This document shows, piece after piece, positions 35,837-45,276 of a DNA stretch of 64,000 nt. The notes beneath the pieces are model-generated. The model did not search any database and had not been told where the DNA came from. It was given only the letters and a program-made list of their open reading frames with translations. Position numbers and translations under genes: made by a program. This DNA comes from Actinomycetota bacterium (GTDB taxonomy: Bacteria; Actinomycetota; Acidimicrobiia; Acidimicrobiales; JAJPHE01). The DNA lies in assembly GCA_027315345.1 (NCBI GenBank), contig DAHUYE010000026.1, positions 20,483 to 84,482 on the forward strand, written 5' to 3'. The first letter of the stretch is position 1. Each line of letters opens with the position of its first letter.

Positions 35837-38800
35837 GACCGGCCCTTACCTGTCTCCAGGGTTATGCCGGCCCGTTCCTGGTACTGGCGCAGCAGGTCCA
35901 GGCGGGCCGCCCCGTCGGGCCGGCGGCCGGGGCGGATGTCCACCGTGAAGGCCTTGACCTCCTGGATGTGGACGTTGGGATCCAGGGCCAGATGGGCCAG
36001 CTCGTTGGCGCCGTCCCCGGTCGAATACCCGTTGGCGCCCCAGTGGTAGGGCAGGCCGATCTGGTGCACGGTCCTTCCGCCCACCGCCAGGGGCGCCATC
36101 CGGTCGGTGACCATGACCCGGGCCTCGATGGCCTGGCGGGCGCTGATGATGGTGGCCCAGCCCCCGTGTTCCAGGCCGGCCTCCCGGGCCAACTCCGGGG
36201 ATACCTCGCAGAACATCTCCGGCTGCAGTTCGGACAGGTACGGCAGCCAGCGGCTCATGCCCCCGGCGGTGTGGTGCTCGGTGAGCCTGTAGGTGGTGGC
36301 CACGTAGGGGAAGACCTCGGCCCCGGCCTCCCCGGCCGAGGGGTGGTACAGGTTCTCCCGGCGGGACGGCATGATCTGGCGAGCCGGGTTGCGCTGCTGG
36401 GGATACAGCGGATTGGACACCGGTGAGTCCTGGGGCTCGTAGTGGGTGGGCAGGGGCCCGTCGGCCAGGCCGGAGGGGGCGAAGAGCCAACCCTTACCGT
36501 CGCCCTGCATGATGAACGGGTCGTCCCCTTCGATGGCGTCGGGGCCGCGCGCCTCCTCCGGGGACCGGTACCAGGGCGGCTTGTCCTCCTGGAAGTCAGG
36601 GACGTCGTGACCGGTCCATCGGCCGGCCCCTTCGTCCCACCACACGTAGGCCTTGCGCTCGCTCCAGGGCTTGCCCTCGGGGTCGGCCGAAGCCCGGTTG
36701 TAGAGGATGCGGCGGTTGGCCGGCCAGGCCCAGCCCCACTCCGGGGCCACCCAGCTCTGATCCTGGCCGGGCTTGCGCCGGGCGGCCTGGTTCTCGCCCT
36801 CGGCATAGACGCCGCAGTAGATCCAGCAGCCGCAGGCGGTGGAGCCGTCGTCCTTGAGCTCGGTGTAGGCGCTCAGGGGCTCGCCCTGGGCGTCGTGGCC
36901 GTTGATCTCGGCCAGGACGGCCTCGGCGCTGGGCTCGGCCAGCGCCCCCGAGGTCGGGTAGTCCCAGACCAGATCCCGCAGCGGGGCGTCCATGGGATCG
37001 GTGGAGCCGGCCAGCTTCTGCCGGATGATGCGGCCCAGGTGGAAGTAGAACCACAGTTCACTGCGGACGGCGCCGGTGGGCTCGACGGCCTGGTGGTGCC
37101 ACTGCAGCATGCGCTGGGTGTTGGTGAAGCTGCCGCTCTTCTCGGTGTGGGCGGCGGCAGGGAAGAAGAACACCTCGGTGGCGATGTCCTCGGTGCGCAA
37201 CTCGCCACTGGCGATCTCCGGTCCGTCCTTCCACCAGGTGGCCGACTCGATGGGGAAGAAGTCCCGCACCACCAGCCAGTCCAGGTTGGCCATACCCAGC
37301 CTTTGCATACGGGCGTTGGCCGAGCCCACCGCCGGGTTCTCCCCCACGATGAAGTAGCCCTTGCACGTCCCGTCCAGCTGGGCGTAGACGGTCTCATAGG
37401 TGCTGTGACTGCCGGTGAGACGAGGCAGGTAGTCGAAGCAGTAGTCGTTGTCGGCGGTGGCGGCTTCACCCCACCAGGCTCGAGCCAGGCTGGTGAAGTA
37501 GGCGGCCATGTTGGCCCAGTAGCCCTGAGCGGCCGCCTCGCCCTCGATGTAGGTATCGAGGTCGGTGTCGACCCCGGCGTGGGGCATAGGCAGGTAACCG
37601 GGGAGGATGTTGAACAGGGTCGGGATGTCGGTGGAGCCCTGGATGCTGGCGTGGCCCCGTAGGGCCATGATGCCCCCACCGGGCCGGCCGATGTTGCCCA
37701 GCAGGAGTTGGAGGATGGAGGCGGTGCGGATGTACTGGACGCCCACGCTGTGCTGGGTCCAGCCCACCGCGTAACAGAAGGCGGTGGTGCGCTCCCGGCC
37801 CGAGTTGGCGGTGAGCGTCTCGCACACCCGCAAAAAGGCGTCCTGGGGGACGCCGCAGACCCGCTCCACCATCTCCGGCGTGTAGCGGGCGAAGTGGCGC
37901 TTGAGCACCTGGAAGACACAGAGGGGGTGCTGGAGGGAGTCGTCCCGCTCCGGCCGGTGGGTGCGCAGGCTGGGCCCGCCCGAGCCGTGGGACTGGGAAC
38001 GGGCGGCTCCCTCCGGGCCGCCGGCTCGGCTGCCCGCTCCCCCACTGTCACCGTTCTCCTGTTCGTTCTCCTGTTCGTTCTCGGCACCCTTCTTGCGCTG
38101 GCCGGCCGCCGATTGCGTCTCGGTGCCCTCGTACTGCCACTTCTCCTGGTCGTAGCTACGGGACTCTTCGTCCCAACCGGAGAAGAGACCGTCCAGGTCC
38201 TCGGTGTCGCGGTACTCCTCGTTCAGGATGAACGACGCGTTGGTGTAAGCCAGCACGTAGTCCCGGAACCACTTCTCGTTCTCGATGACGTAGTTGATGA
38301 TCCCGCCCAGGAAGGCGATGTCACTACCCGCCCGCAGTGGGACGTGGATGTCGGCCACGGCGCTGGTCCGGGTGAAGCGGGGGTCCACGTGGATGATGGT
38401 GGCGCCCCGTTGCTTGGCCTCCATCACCCACTGGAACCCGACCGGATGGCACTCGGCCATGTTCGAGCCCTCGATGACTATGCAGTCGGCGTTGGCCAGA
38501 TCCTGCTGGAAGGTGGTGGCCCCGCCTCTACCGAAGGATGCCCCCAGACCGGGGACGGTGGAGGAGTGTCAGATCCGGGCCTGATTTTCGATCTGCACCG
38601 CCCCCAGGGCGGTGTACAGCTTCTTCATCAGGTAGTTCTCTTCGTTATCGAGAGTGGCGCCGCCCAGGCTGGCGATGCCGAGCGTGCGCCGCACCCGGTG
38701 CCCATCCTCGGTGTCCCACTGCCAGGTCTCCCGGCGGGTGCGGATGACCCGGTCGGCCACCATGTCCATGGCCCGGTCGAGGTCGATCTCCTCCCAGTCG

Positions 38801-39138
38801 GCGGCCCCGGGCCGGCGGTACAGGACCTTCTGGGCCCGGGTCGGAAGGGTGGTCAGCTGCAGGCTGGCCGAGCCCTTGGGGCAGAGCCGGCCCCGGCTCA
38901 CCGGGGAGTCGGGATCGCCTTCGATCTGGATGACCCGGCCGTCCTTGACGTAGACGTTCTGCCCGCAGCCCACCGCGCAATACGGACAGACCGACTTCAC
39001 CACCTTGTCCGCCTCGACCACCCGGGCCTGGAGCTCCTGGGTCCGGCGGGAGCGGGCTGCCGCTCCCCGCCCGCTGCGGTCGGGCCCGAGCAGTTGGCGC
39101 AGGACCGGCCAGACCGGAACCGCCTTGGCCTCCCTCAC
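35833..39138 (-). CDS. fdhA: Selenocysteine-containing formate dehydrogenase, catalytic subunit (UGA read as Sec190)
   Basis: 1101 residues including Sec. The N-terminal [4Fe-4S] motif VCPYCAVGCGQNVY...LCPKGSA starts near residue 52, followed by the bis-MGD catalytic domains. The frame is open from 39138 to 35833 except for an in-frame TGA at 38571-38569 in ARI-U-HSSTVPGLG, exactly where formate dehydrogenases have the Mo/W-binding Sec or Cys. Downstream AECHPVGFQ continues the family sequence. GTG 39138 overlaps the stop of a tiny upstream frame. About 60 residues of low complexity (about 345-405, rich in Glu, Gln, Asn) interrupt the protein. No twin-arginine signal is seen, so it may be cytoplasm-facing. 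Confidence 0.94.
38053..38082. repeat. 12-bp repeat in the low-complexity insert of fdhA
   Basis: Two and a half tandem copies of a 12-bp unit, GTTCTCCTGTTC on the plus strand, encode repeated Glu-Asn-Glu-Gln. Typical slippage repeat; copy number changes would stay in frame. Confidence 0.85.
38525..38571 (-). promoter_or_regulatory. SECIS element of fdhA
   Basis: Starts at the UGA. A hairpin with arms CCUC, ACCG and CCCC before the loop pairs with GGGG, CGGU and GAGG after it. The apical stem is CCCC-GGUCU-GGGG (38554-38542 on the minus strand). From memory, the loop GGUCU and the 18-nt distance from UGA to loop equal those of E. coli fdhF, the elements recognised by SelB. Confidence 0.85.
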
Positions 39139-39167
39139 CGGCCAGTGCCCGTTCGTGCCGCCTCCAC
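39135..39167 (-). CDS. Candidate 10-codon upstream ORF coupled to fdhA
   Basis: GTG 39167 opens a 10-codon frame (VEAARTGTGR) whose TGA overlaps the fdhA GTG (GTGA). TAGGGT ends seven bases before this GTG, so it would be the leaderless first frame of the transcript. fdhA itself has no visible Shine-Dalgarno, so coupling through this frame could start its translation. Confidence 0.4.
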   Translation of the reverse strand: MEAARTGTGR

Positions 39168-39174
39168 GCTGTCG

Positions 39175-39180
39175 ACCCTA
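39175..39180 (-). promoter_or_regulatory. -10 box TAGGGT of the fdh operon
   Basis: On the minus strand TAGGGT lies seven bases before GTG 39167 and about 36 bases before the fdhA start. It faces the mobA -10 box, also TAGGGT, as an inverted pair across 24 bp. Confidence 0.4.
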
Positions 39181-39203
39181 ACGCGTCCCGAGGGCCGGGC
39201 CGG

Positions 39204-39209
39204 TAGGGT
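39204..39209 (+). promoter_or_regulatory. -10 box TAGGGT of mobA
   Basis: TAGGGT ends eight bases before TTG 39218. The mobA and fdh promoters overlap within about 50 bp and may be co-regulated. Confidence 0.35.
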
Positions 39210-39217
39210 CGGCTGAC

Positions 39218-39802
39218 TTGGCCGGAACGCGACTGACGGGGATTCTCCTGACCGGCGGACTGAGCCGGCGCATGGGGAAGGACAAGGCCACCCTGGTGGT
39301 CGGCGGCATGACCTTGGCCCGTCGCTCGGCCCGGCTCCTGGCCGGCGCGGCCGACCGGGTCATCGAGGTCGGGCCCGGTCACTCCGGCCTGTCCTTCCTG
39401 GTCGAGGAGCCACCTGGCCAGGGTCCTTTGGTGGCGATCGCCGGCGCCCGACGTCACCTCCGCCAGGAGGGCTGGACCGGGCCGGCCCTGGTGCTGGCCT
39501 GTGACCTGCCCCGCCTCGAGGCGCAGGTGCTGGAGGTACTGGCCCACTGGCCGGGCTCCGGAACGATCCTGCCCACCCTGGGCGGACGGGACCAGCCCCT
39601 GTGCGCCCGCTGGTCGGCCGAGGACCTGGACCGAGCCGTCGCCCGGGCCGAAGCCGGGGAGCGTTCGCTGCGCTGGCTGTCGGACTCGAACCCGATCCGC
39701 CTGGCCGAGACGGACTGGCCCGAACCGGCGCTGGCCGCCTCGCTGGCCGACGCCGATACGCCAGAGGACCTCGAGAAGCTCAGCCCGCCCCGGCCGGAAT
39801 GA
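39218..39802 (+). CDS. mobA: Molybdenum cofactor guanylyltransferase
   Basis: 194 residues. N-terminal nucleotidyltransferase motif LTGGLSRRMGKDKA and CDLPRL for metal and nucleotide binding. Attaches GMP to molybdopterin, making the bis-MGD needed by FdhA. TTG 39218 gives the exact family N-terminus and follows TAGGGT. Convergent with fdhD; the ends overlap by 23 bp. Confidence 0.9.
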   Translation: MAGTRLTGILLTGGLSRRMGKDKATLVVGGMTLARRSARLLAGAADRVIEVGPGHSGLSFLVEEPPGQGPLVAIAGARRHLRQEGWTGPALVLACDLPRLEAQVLEVLAHWPGSGTILPTLGGRDQPLCARWSAEDLDRAVARAEAGERSLRWLSDSNPIRLAETDWPEPALAASLADADTPEDLEKLSPPRPE

Positions 39803-40646
39803 CCCGGTGCCGGCCCGAGTAGACGTTGGCCCGGCCTTGGCGCACGAAACCGGCCAGGGTCATGCCCGTCTCCAGGGCCAGCTGCACGGCGATGGATGAC
39901 GGAGCCGACACCGAGACGAGGACGGTGAAGCCGGCCACGGCCGCCTTCTGCACGATCTCGAAGCCGGCCCGGCCCGACACCACCAGAACGAGCTCGTGGG
40001 CCGGGAGCTCTCCTCGGCGGGCCAGATGGCCCACCACCTTGTCCACGGCATTGTGGCGGCCGATGTCCTCCCGCACGCAGACGGGCTCGCCCCGGGCGGT
40101 GAAGGCCCCGGCGGCGTGCAGGCCGCCCGTGCTGTCGAAGATCCCCTGACCGGCCCGGAGCCGCTCGGGCAGGCCGACCACGACATCGACAGGCAGTACC
40201 GGGCCCAGCCCGGACAGGTCGCTCACCGCCCGCCGGATGGCGTCCACGCTGTCCTTGCCACACAGCCCGCAGGCCGAGCTCACCAGCCAGGGCCGGGCTC
40301 CCTCCACCGGGGTCGTCTCGTAGCCGTCCCGAAGGCGCAGCTCGACGGCGTTGTCATCGGCCGGGGCACCCCAGTGAACCGACTGGATGGCCCCGGGATC
40401 GTCCACCAGCTGCTCGGTGATAGCGAGGCCCCAGGCCAGGTCGAAGTCGTCCCCCGGCGTGCGCATCACCACCGCCGCCGGCGTCCCGGGCTCCTCGGCG
40501 GTACCGCCCAGCCGGATCTCGAGAGGCTCCTCGGCGGCCAGATGGTCCTCCTCGGTGGCGCCGGCCCCGCTGGCGCCGAGCCGCCAGACCTCGGTGACCA
40601 ACTCCGCCCGCCCCCGGGCCCGGTCCAGACTCACAAACGGAGTCAT
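39780..40646 (-). CDS. fdhD: Formate dehydrogenase accessory sulfurtransferase
   Basis: 288 residues. C126 and C129 in SSACGLCGKDS are the FdhD cysteines that carry sulfur to the molybdenum cofactor of formate dehydrogenase. EDIGRHNAVDKVVG and VLVVSGRAGFEIVQKA are family signatures. ATG 40646 is chosen; the frame extends upstream without homology. Completes the formate dehydrogenase maturation set. Confidence 0.93.
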   Translation of the reverse strand: MTPFVSLDRARGRAELVTEVWRLGASGAGATEEDHLAAEEPLEIRLGGTAEEPGTPAAVVMRTPGDDFDLAWGLAITEQLVDDPGAIQSVHWGAPADDNAVELRLRDGYETTPVEGARPWLVSSACGLCGKDSVDAIRRAVSDLSGLGPVLPVDVVVGLPERLRAGQGIFDSTGGLHAAGAFTARGEPVCVREDIGRHNAVDKVVGHLARRGELPAHELVLVVSGRAGFEIVQKAAVAGFTVLVSVSAPSSIAVQLALETGMTLAGFVRQGRANVYSGRHRVIPAGAG

Positions 40647-40702
40647 ACCACCGGCAAGGTCATGGATAGCTTGGACCGGGAGCCTCGGAAGCGAGAGACC
40701 CC

Positions 40703-40948
40703 ATGCCGTTCTGTCCCCAATGCGGATATCAACACGGTGACCTGGACGAGCTCTGTCCGAGCTGCGGCAGAGGCCTGGCTCCTCCTCGGCGCCCGGTAAC
40801 CACGCCAGGCGCGGCGGCCAGCCCCCCGCCCGGACCAATGGGCACCGGGCGGGGCGGGACCTTCAACCGTCGCAGGCGATGCGGGCGCCCACATCACCCG
40901 GCACCGGTGACCCGTCTCGCAGCCGGGCGGGGCGAAGCAGCTCTCTGA
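40703..40948 (+). CDS. Zinc-ribbon protein, possibly truncated
   Basis: 81 residues. The first 25 form a zinc ribbon, CPQC-x12-CPSC, followed by a Pro/Gly/Arg-rich region with no fold and weak coding signal. Such ribbons often head longer membrane or regulatory proteins, so this may be the remnant of one. A purine-rich GGAAGCGAGAGA precedes the ATG. Confidence 0.45.
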   Translation: MPFCPQCGYQHGDLDELCPSCGRGLAPPRRPVTTPGAAASPPPGPMGTGRGGTFNRRRRCGRPHHPAPVTRLAAGRGEAAL

Positions 40949-40996
40949 TCGCCCTCCCAGACCGGCCAAGGAGGTTGGATCCGGTCGGGCTGAGGG

Positions 40997-41002
40997 TAGG
41001 TT
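40997..41002 (+). promoter_or_regulatory. -10 box TAGGTT of the aldo/keto reductase gene
   Basis: TAGGTT ends seven bases before ATG 41010, predicting a leaderless mRNA. Confidence 0.4.
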
Positions 41003-41009
41003 CGATGCC

Positions 41010-41981
41010 ATGGACCAACGACGTTTAGGACCGCTCACGGTTTCCGCCCTCGGGCTCGGGTGCATGGGGATGTCCGAGTTCTACGGCCAGGGTGATGACG
41101 AGGAGTCGGTCAGGGTCATCCGGCGGGCCCTGGACCTCGGGTGCAACTTCCTGGACACCGCCGACATGTACGGCCCGTTCACCAATGAGGCCCTGGTGGG
41201 CCGGGCCATCAAGGACCGCCGGGAGGAGGTGGTGCTGGCCACCAAGTTCGGTAACGAGCGGCGCCAGGACGGCACCTGGATCGGCGTAAACGGCAGCCCG
41301 GAGTACGTCCGGGCCGCCTGTGACGCCTCTCTGGGACGCCTCGGAGTGGACCACATCGACCTCTACTACCAGCACCGGGTCGACACCTCGGTACCCATCG
41401 AAGACACGGTTGGAGCCATGGCCGAGTTGGTGGAGGCCGGCAAGATCCGCCACCTTGGCCTGTCCGAGGCCGGGCCCCAGACGATCCGACGGGCGGCGGC
41501 GGTTCATCCCATCGCCGCGCTGCAGACCGAGTACAGCCTCTGGAGCCGTGACCCAGAGGACGACATTCTTCCCACCGTCCGGGAGTTGGGCATCGGCTTC
41601 GTGGCCTACAGCCCGCTCGGTCGGGGGTTCCTCACCGGCCGCTACCGCTCGGCTTCCGATCTGCCCGAGGGCGACAGCCGAGCCCAGCGCTTTCCGCGCT
41701 TCAATGAGGAGAACATGGCCCACAACCTGGCGCTGGTGGAACGGGTCGAGGAGCTGGCGGGCCGGAAGGGCTGCACAGCCGGCCAGGTGGCTCTGGCCTG
41801 GGTGCTGGCCCAGGGCGAGGACATCGTGCCCATTCCGGGGACCAAGCGGCTCAAGTACCTCGAGGAGAACCTGGCCGCCGCCGATGTCGAGCTATCCGAG
41901 GAGGATGTGCGGTGGTTGTCGGACAATGTCGGTGCCCCCCAGGGCGACCGGTACGCCGACATGGGAACCGTCAACCGCTGA
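41010..41981 (+). CDS. Aldo/keto reductase
   Basis: 323 residues, standard length. Catalytic tetrad D49, Y54, K79 and H122 are in [14 protein letters not shown] and [17 protein letters not shown] and [14 protein letters not shown] are typical of AKR12/13-type NADPH-dependent reductases such as YajO/general stress protein 69. Reduces aldehydes or ketones in the cytoplasm. Convergent with the HTH regulator gene; the 73-bp gap shows no clear terminator. Confidence 0.9.
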   Translation: MDQRRLGPLTVSALGLGCMGMSEFYGQGDDEESVRVIRRALDLGCNFLDTADMYGPFTNEALVGRAIKDRREEVVLATKFGNERRQDGTWIGVNGSPEYVRAACDASLGRLGVDHIDLYYQHRVDTSVPIEDTVGAMAELVEAGKIRHLGLSEAGPQTIRRAAAVHPIAALQTEYSLWSRDPEDDILPTVRELGIGFVAYSPLGRGFLTGRYRSASDLPEGDSRAQRFPRFNEENMAHNLALVERVEELAGRKGCTAGQVALAWVLAQGEDIVPIPGTKRLKYLEENLAAADVELSEEDVRWLSDNVGAPQGDRYADMGTVNR

Positions 41982-42054
41982 GGCACTCGCTACGGAATTC
42001 GGGCCCATCCCAGAGCTTCACCCAGCCGGCCACGAGTGGTGGAGGTGGCAGCGT

Positions 42055-42684
42055 TCAGGCGTCGGCAGCGGTCCGCTCCACGCCCAGGGTCAGAATCAGA
42101 TCCTGATGAAGTTCCATCCAAATGTCGTGATACGAATCGCTCAAGGGGGCTGTGAACCGGTCGAGCTGGCCACCGGCGACGGCCCTGGCGGCCGCACTCA
42201 GACGAGGGCGGTAACCCGACAGCCGTTCTAATGCCTGCCCGAGTTGTCCCAACAGCGGCTCATTGTCCCGATCGAAGGCCACCAGCCGATCTATGACGGC
42301 GCGGTCGTACTCAGTGTCTTCATGGTCATTGGGGATCAGGCCGTCGCCAGTTCCGGTCCGGAGCTGCCAGTCGGTACAGAGTTGCTTGAACTCCGAGTTG
42401 CGCACCACGAACTCGGAGTAGACGGGATGGAGGAGCTCGACACAGTTGGTCCTCTGACGATCCCGCTGCAATTCACTGAGGTGCATATCGCGACCGGCCG
42501 GGGTCAAGGTCCAGCCGCTGATATGGCCCTGGCGGTGATAAGCCAGACCCTCCTCGCCCAAACGCTCCAGGGTCCGGACGCATACATCGGATTCGCTCGT
42601 CAGGGCTGAGGTGAGGGCATCGACCGAGACGAAGCCCCGGATGCGAAGAGTATGAAGAACAAGAAAGGTCGGGTCAGCAGACAT
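42055..42684 (-). CDS. Winged-helix transcriptional regulator
   Basis: 209 residues. The first 70 look like a wHTH (VDALTSALTSESDVCVRTLERLGEEGLAYHRQGHISGWTLTPAGRD), as in MarR/PadR-type regulators; the rest is helical and acidic with no known ligand domain recognised. Eight bases after the PEP-utilising gene on the same strand, so it likely regulates that small operon. Confidence 0.7.
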   Translation of the reverse strand: MSADPTFLVLHTLRIRGFVSVDALTSALTSESDVCVRTLERLGEEGLAYHRQGHISGWTLTPAGRDMHLSELQRDRQRTNCVELLHPVYSEFVVRNSEFKQLCTDWQLRTGTGDGLIPNDHEDTEYDRAVIDRLVAFDRDNEPLLGQLGQALERLSGYRPRLSAAARAVAGGQLDRFTAPLSDSYHDIWMELHQDLILTLGVERTAADA

Positions 42685-42692
42685 CGGGTTGT

Positions 42693-44438
42693 TCAGCGCT
42701 CGGGAAGTTCCAGGATCGTCACCGTGCCCGCCGTGCCGTCGACCTCGATGAGAGAACCCTCGGGGATCCGGCGGGTGGCGTCAGTGACGGACACTGCACA
42801 CGGAATCCCCAATTCGCGCGACACGATGATGGCGTGGCTGATTTGAGCGCCGACGTTCACGACCACAGCGGCCGAGGGCACGAACAGGGGCGTCCAGGAA
42901 GGATCGGTGATGGGGGCGACCAAGACCTCGCCGGGCTCGAGCATGCCCCCGTCCGAGGGATCGAGAATGACCCGAGCCCGTCCGGAAGCCTTCCCGGGAC
43001 AGCCGGGGATACCGCTGAGCACGGTCCCCCTGGCCACCTCTTCCACCAGACCACCGCCCACGGCTGGCCACTGCTCGGGGGCCACCAGGCCCTCGTGGAT
43101 GACGAAGGGAGGGATCTTCTGGGCCAACTCCGCCCAGCGCTTTTCCCGCTGGCGGATGGTTTCCTTGAACGACTCTGGCTCTTCCAGGAACGCATCGACC
43201 TCGTCGGCCATGAGCATGCCGAAGTTCTCCACTGCATCGAAATGGCCGGCCGCCACCATCCGACGGCCGAACTCGTGCATCATCACCCGACACTCGTTGA
43301 CCAGACGCACGATGTTGGTCTTGGAGCGCTCCCGGGCCGGCAAGAAGACGGCCGCCGAGCGCATAGCGGCCAGAAATTGGCCCTGCGTGTCGGGGTCACC
43401 AGCGAGCATCTCTGCCACCTTGGCCGTGAGTTCCTCCCGGTCTTGGACCAGGGCGTCTTGGTGGCCCTGGGGCGCGGCGTCCGGCGGGGACAGCCGCATC
43501 CGGTCGATGGCGGTAAGCGCCAGTTGGGGGTTTGTCTCCCACGTCGGGCTCCGCATCTCCCATTCGTTGGGACCCCGGCTGCCGAACTCGTAGAGGAACT
43601 GGTCCAGGGAGGTGAGAAACGCGGCCACCTCGGGGGAGTCGGTGGCCTGTAGCCGCCCGAGGAGATCGGCCACGCCGGCATCGAAGGCGGCGGACAGTTC
43701 CTTGGACTCCGCCGCCAGGCGACCAAGCTTCCACATGGCCCAGGACGGTGCCGCGGAATCCACCCCACCGAGGCCGGCCAGCAGTCTCATGGCCAGGCCG
43801 GGGTCTCCAACCGCCTGGCTGACAGTGGACACGATGCCGGTGGGCACCAAGGCGCAGTAGCTGGTGAACAGGTGATTGGCGAACAGCTCGCGGAACCAGG
43901 TGTCCATCAGGTCCCGGGTACGGTCGACCAGCTCCCGCGCCGACAGGGTCGCCAGGTCGGGACGCTGGCGACGCAGGTCTTCCATGGCCCGCTGATCCTC
44001 GATCAGCTGTGTGTGTTCGGGCGCGCTCATGATCCACCCGAGGGTGGCGGCCACCCGTTCGCTGTGCTCCGGGCTCTCGTCGCCCGGTCGGGATTGGTAA
44101 GGGGGTGCGTCGGACTGTTCCCCGAACAACGCGTAATCGACGAGTTCGGGGGTCAAACCCGGAACTCGGACCCCGAATATCCGCGAGACGGAGACGTTCA
44201 GGTAGGCGTAGCCGTAGAAGACCCCGAGGATCTCGATTTCGTGAGGATCGAACTCGTCGTAGTCGAAGACGCCGAAGCGGACGAAGGCGTCTCGCCATCC
44301 CTGCTCTGAGCCGGGGATACCGGCCAGGGTCCAGGACAAGGGGGCGACCGGATCGGGGAAGACCTCTCCGACGTTGCCACGGGTGTAAATGGGGTGGCGC
44401 TGACTCGGCTCGTTGTCGACTACCCAGCGTTCGGACAT
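42693..44438 (-). CDS. PEP-utilising enzyme mobile-domain protein (orphan)
   Basis: 581 residues. The C-terminal 90 residues are a phosphohistidine swivelling domain: GEVLVAPITDPSWTPLFV then VGAQISHAIIVSRELGIPCAV with H535 as phosphorylated His. The N-terminal 440 residues are helical and not recognised; no ATP-grasp (pyruvate/PEP synthase type) domain is visible, so it cannot phosphorylate the His by itself. It resembles the C-terminal part of PEP synthase or rifampin phosphotransferase-like proteins. ATG 44438 has GGAGG. Co-transcribed with the downstream regulator. Confidence 0.75.
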   Translation of the reverse strand: MSERWVVDNEPSQRHPIYTRGNVGEVFPDPVAPLSWTLAGIPGSEQGWRDAFVRFGVFDYDEFDPHEIEILGVFYGYAYLNVSVSRIFGVRVPGLTPELVDYALFGEQSDAPPYQSRPGDESPEHSERVAATLGWIMSAPEHTQLIEDQRAMEDLRRQRPDLATLSARELVDRTRDLMDTWFRELFANHLFTSYCALVPTGIVSTVSQAVGDPGLAMRLLAGLGGVDSAAPSWAMWKLGRLAAESKELSAAFDAGVADLLGRLQATDSPEVAAFLTSLDQFLYEFGSRGPNEWEMRSPTWETNPQLALTAIDRMRLSPPDAAPQGHQDALVQDREELTAKVAEMLAGDPDTQGQFLAAMRSAAVFLPARERSKTNIVRLVNECRVMMHEFGRRMVAAGHFDAVENFGMLMADEVDAFLEEPESFKETIRQREKRWAELAQKIPPFVIHEGLVAPEQWPAVGGGLVEEVARGTVLSGIPGCPGKASGRARVILDPSDGGMLEPGEVLVAPITDPSWTPLFVPSAAVVVNVGAQISHAIIVSRELGIPCAVSVTDATRRIPEGSLIEVDGTAGTVTILELPER

Positions 44439-44483
44439 GGATACCTCCGGATCATGGAGCTACGTGTGGATCTCTCAACTGGG

Positions 44484-45080
44484 CTACAGGGCTTCAGCCG
44501 GTGCGACGCCCCTCCCTGAGGCGGCAGTCACCTGGCACAGTTCGGTGATATCGGCCCAAGTGGCCGGTTCGTTCCACAGGCGCTCGAAGGCGCCTTCGGC
44601 CTCATCGGTGAAGCCATGGCGGAGGAGAAACTGATACCGGCGGCGGGCCTTGTGGACCTCTATCCCCCGGGCCGCGGCCCGTCCTAGGGCCGAGGCGTCC
44701 CAGGCCACTCCCTGCTCAGAGGTCAGCTCCTCTTCGGCCGGCGCCCCGGCGAACTCAGGCGAACGGCGGTCGACGACGCGTTGGAGCAACCGGGCCAGCT
44801 CCTCTACGGCGGTGCTGCGCCCCAGGTGCCGCGGCCGCGACTGGTCTTCCAGGGCTCCGCTGGGGATCGCCAGCACCACCGGTGAGACCGACGAGATGAC
44901 GCCCATGGCATTCGGGCTGCCCTCGTCGACCTCTATGCGCAGTCTCTCGCCCAGTAAGCCCAGACCAACGGCCACGCCCTCCGCCAGCGAGGCCAACTCC
45001 TCCCCCTCGAAATAGACGATGGCGAACTCCGCCGGGGTGATCTCGACGCTCCCCCCCCGGGGGCCGGCCTTCTCGGTCAT
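44484..45080 (-). CDS. Hypothetical protein (198 aa)
   Basis: Soluble, acidic protein with no recognised family. The N-terminal half has alternating strands (ITPAEFAIVYFEGEELAS), the C-terminal half is helical. GAGGGGAGGA just before ATG 45080 sets the start; the longer frame upstream is not coding-like. Same strand as the PEP-utilising gene 45 bp downstream, so possibly the first gene of that operon. Confidence 0.65.
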   Translation of the reverse strand: MTEKAGPRGGSVEITPAEFAIVYFEGEELASLAEGVAVGLGLLGERLRIEVDEGSPNAMGVISSVSPVVLAIPSGALEDQSRPRHLGRSTAVEELARLLQRVVDRRSPEFAGAPAEEELTSEQGVAWDASALGRAAARGIEVHKARRRYQFLLRHGFTDEAEGAFERLWNEPATWADITELCQVTAASGRGVAPAEAL

Positions 45081-45177
45081 CGGTCCTTTTCCTCCCCTCC
45101 GGGGCCGCCCCGACCCGAGACGGCACGAGGATACGTCGGCGTGCCAGCCCAGTAGTATGCAGGAAGGGGCGGGACAG

Positions 45178-45200
45178 GACCGGTGACCAAGACCGGTGAC
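45178..45200. repeat. 10-bp direct repeat in the divergent gap
   Basis: GACCGGTGAC occurs at 45178-45187 and 45191-45200, one 13-bp step apart, between the divergent hypothetical and ferritin-like genes. Could be a regulator half-site pair. Confidence 0.3.
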
Positions 45201-45276
45201 GGAGCCCGCCGAGGCCTTCGGCTCAGATATGCGGGGGCACAGACATACCGGCACAGAGACAGGAGCGCGGATAACG

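Noticed and set aside
38053..38082. Short tandem repeat as a CRISPR-like array.
   Set aside because: There are no spacers; it is a 12-bp coding repeat. No CRISPR array was seen anywhere.
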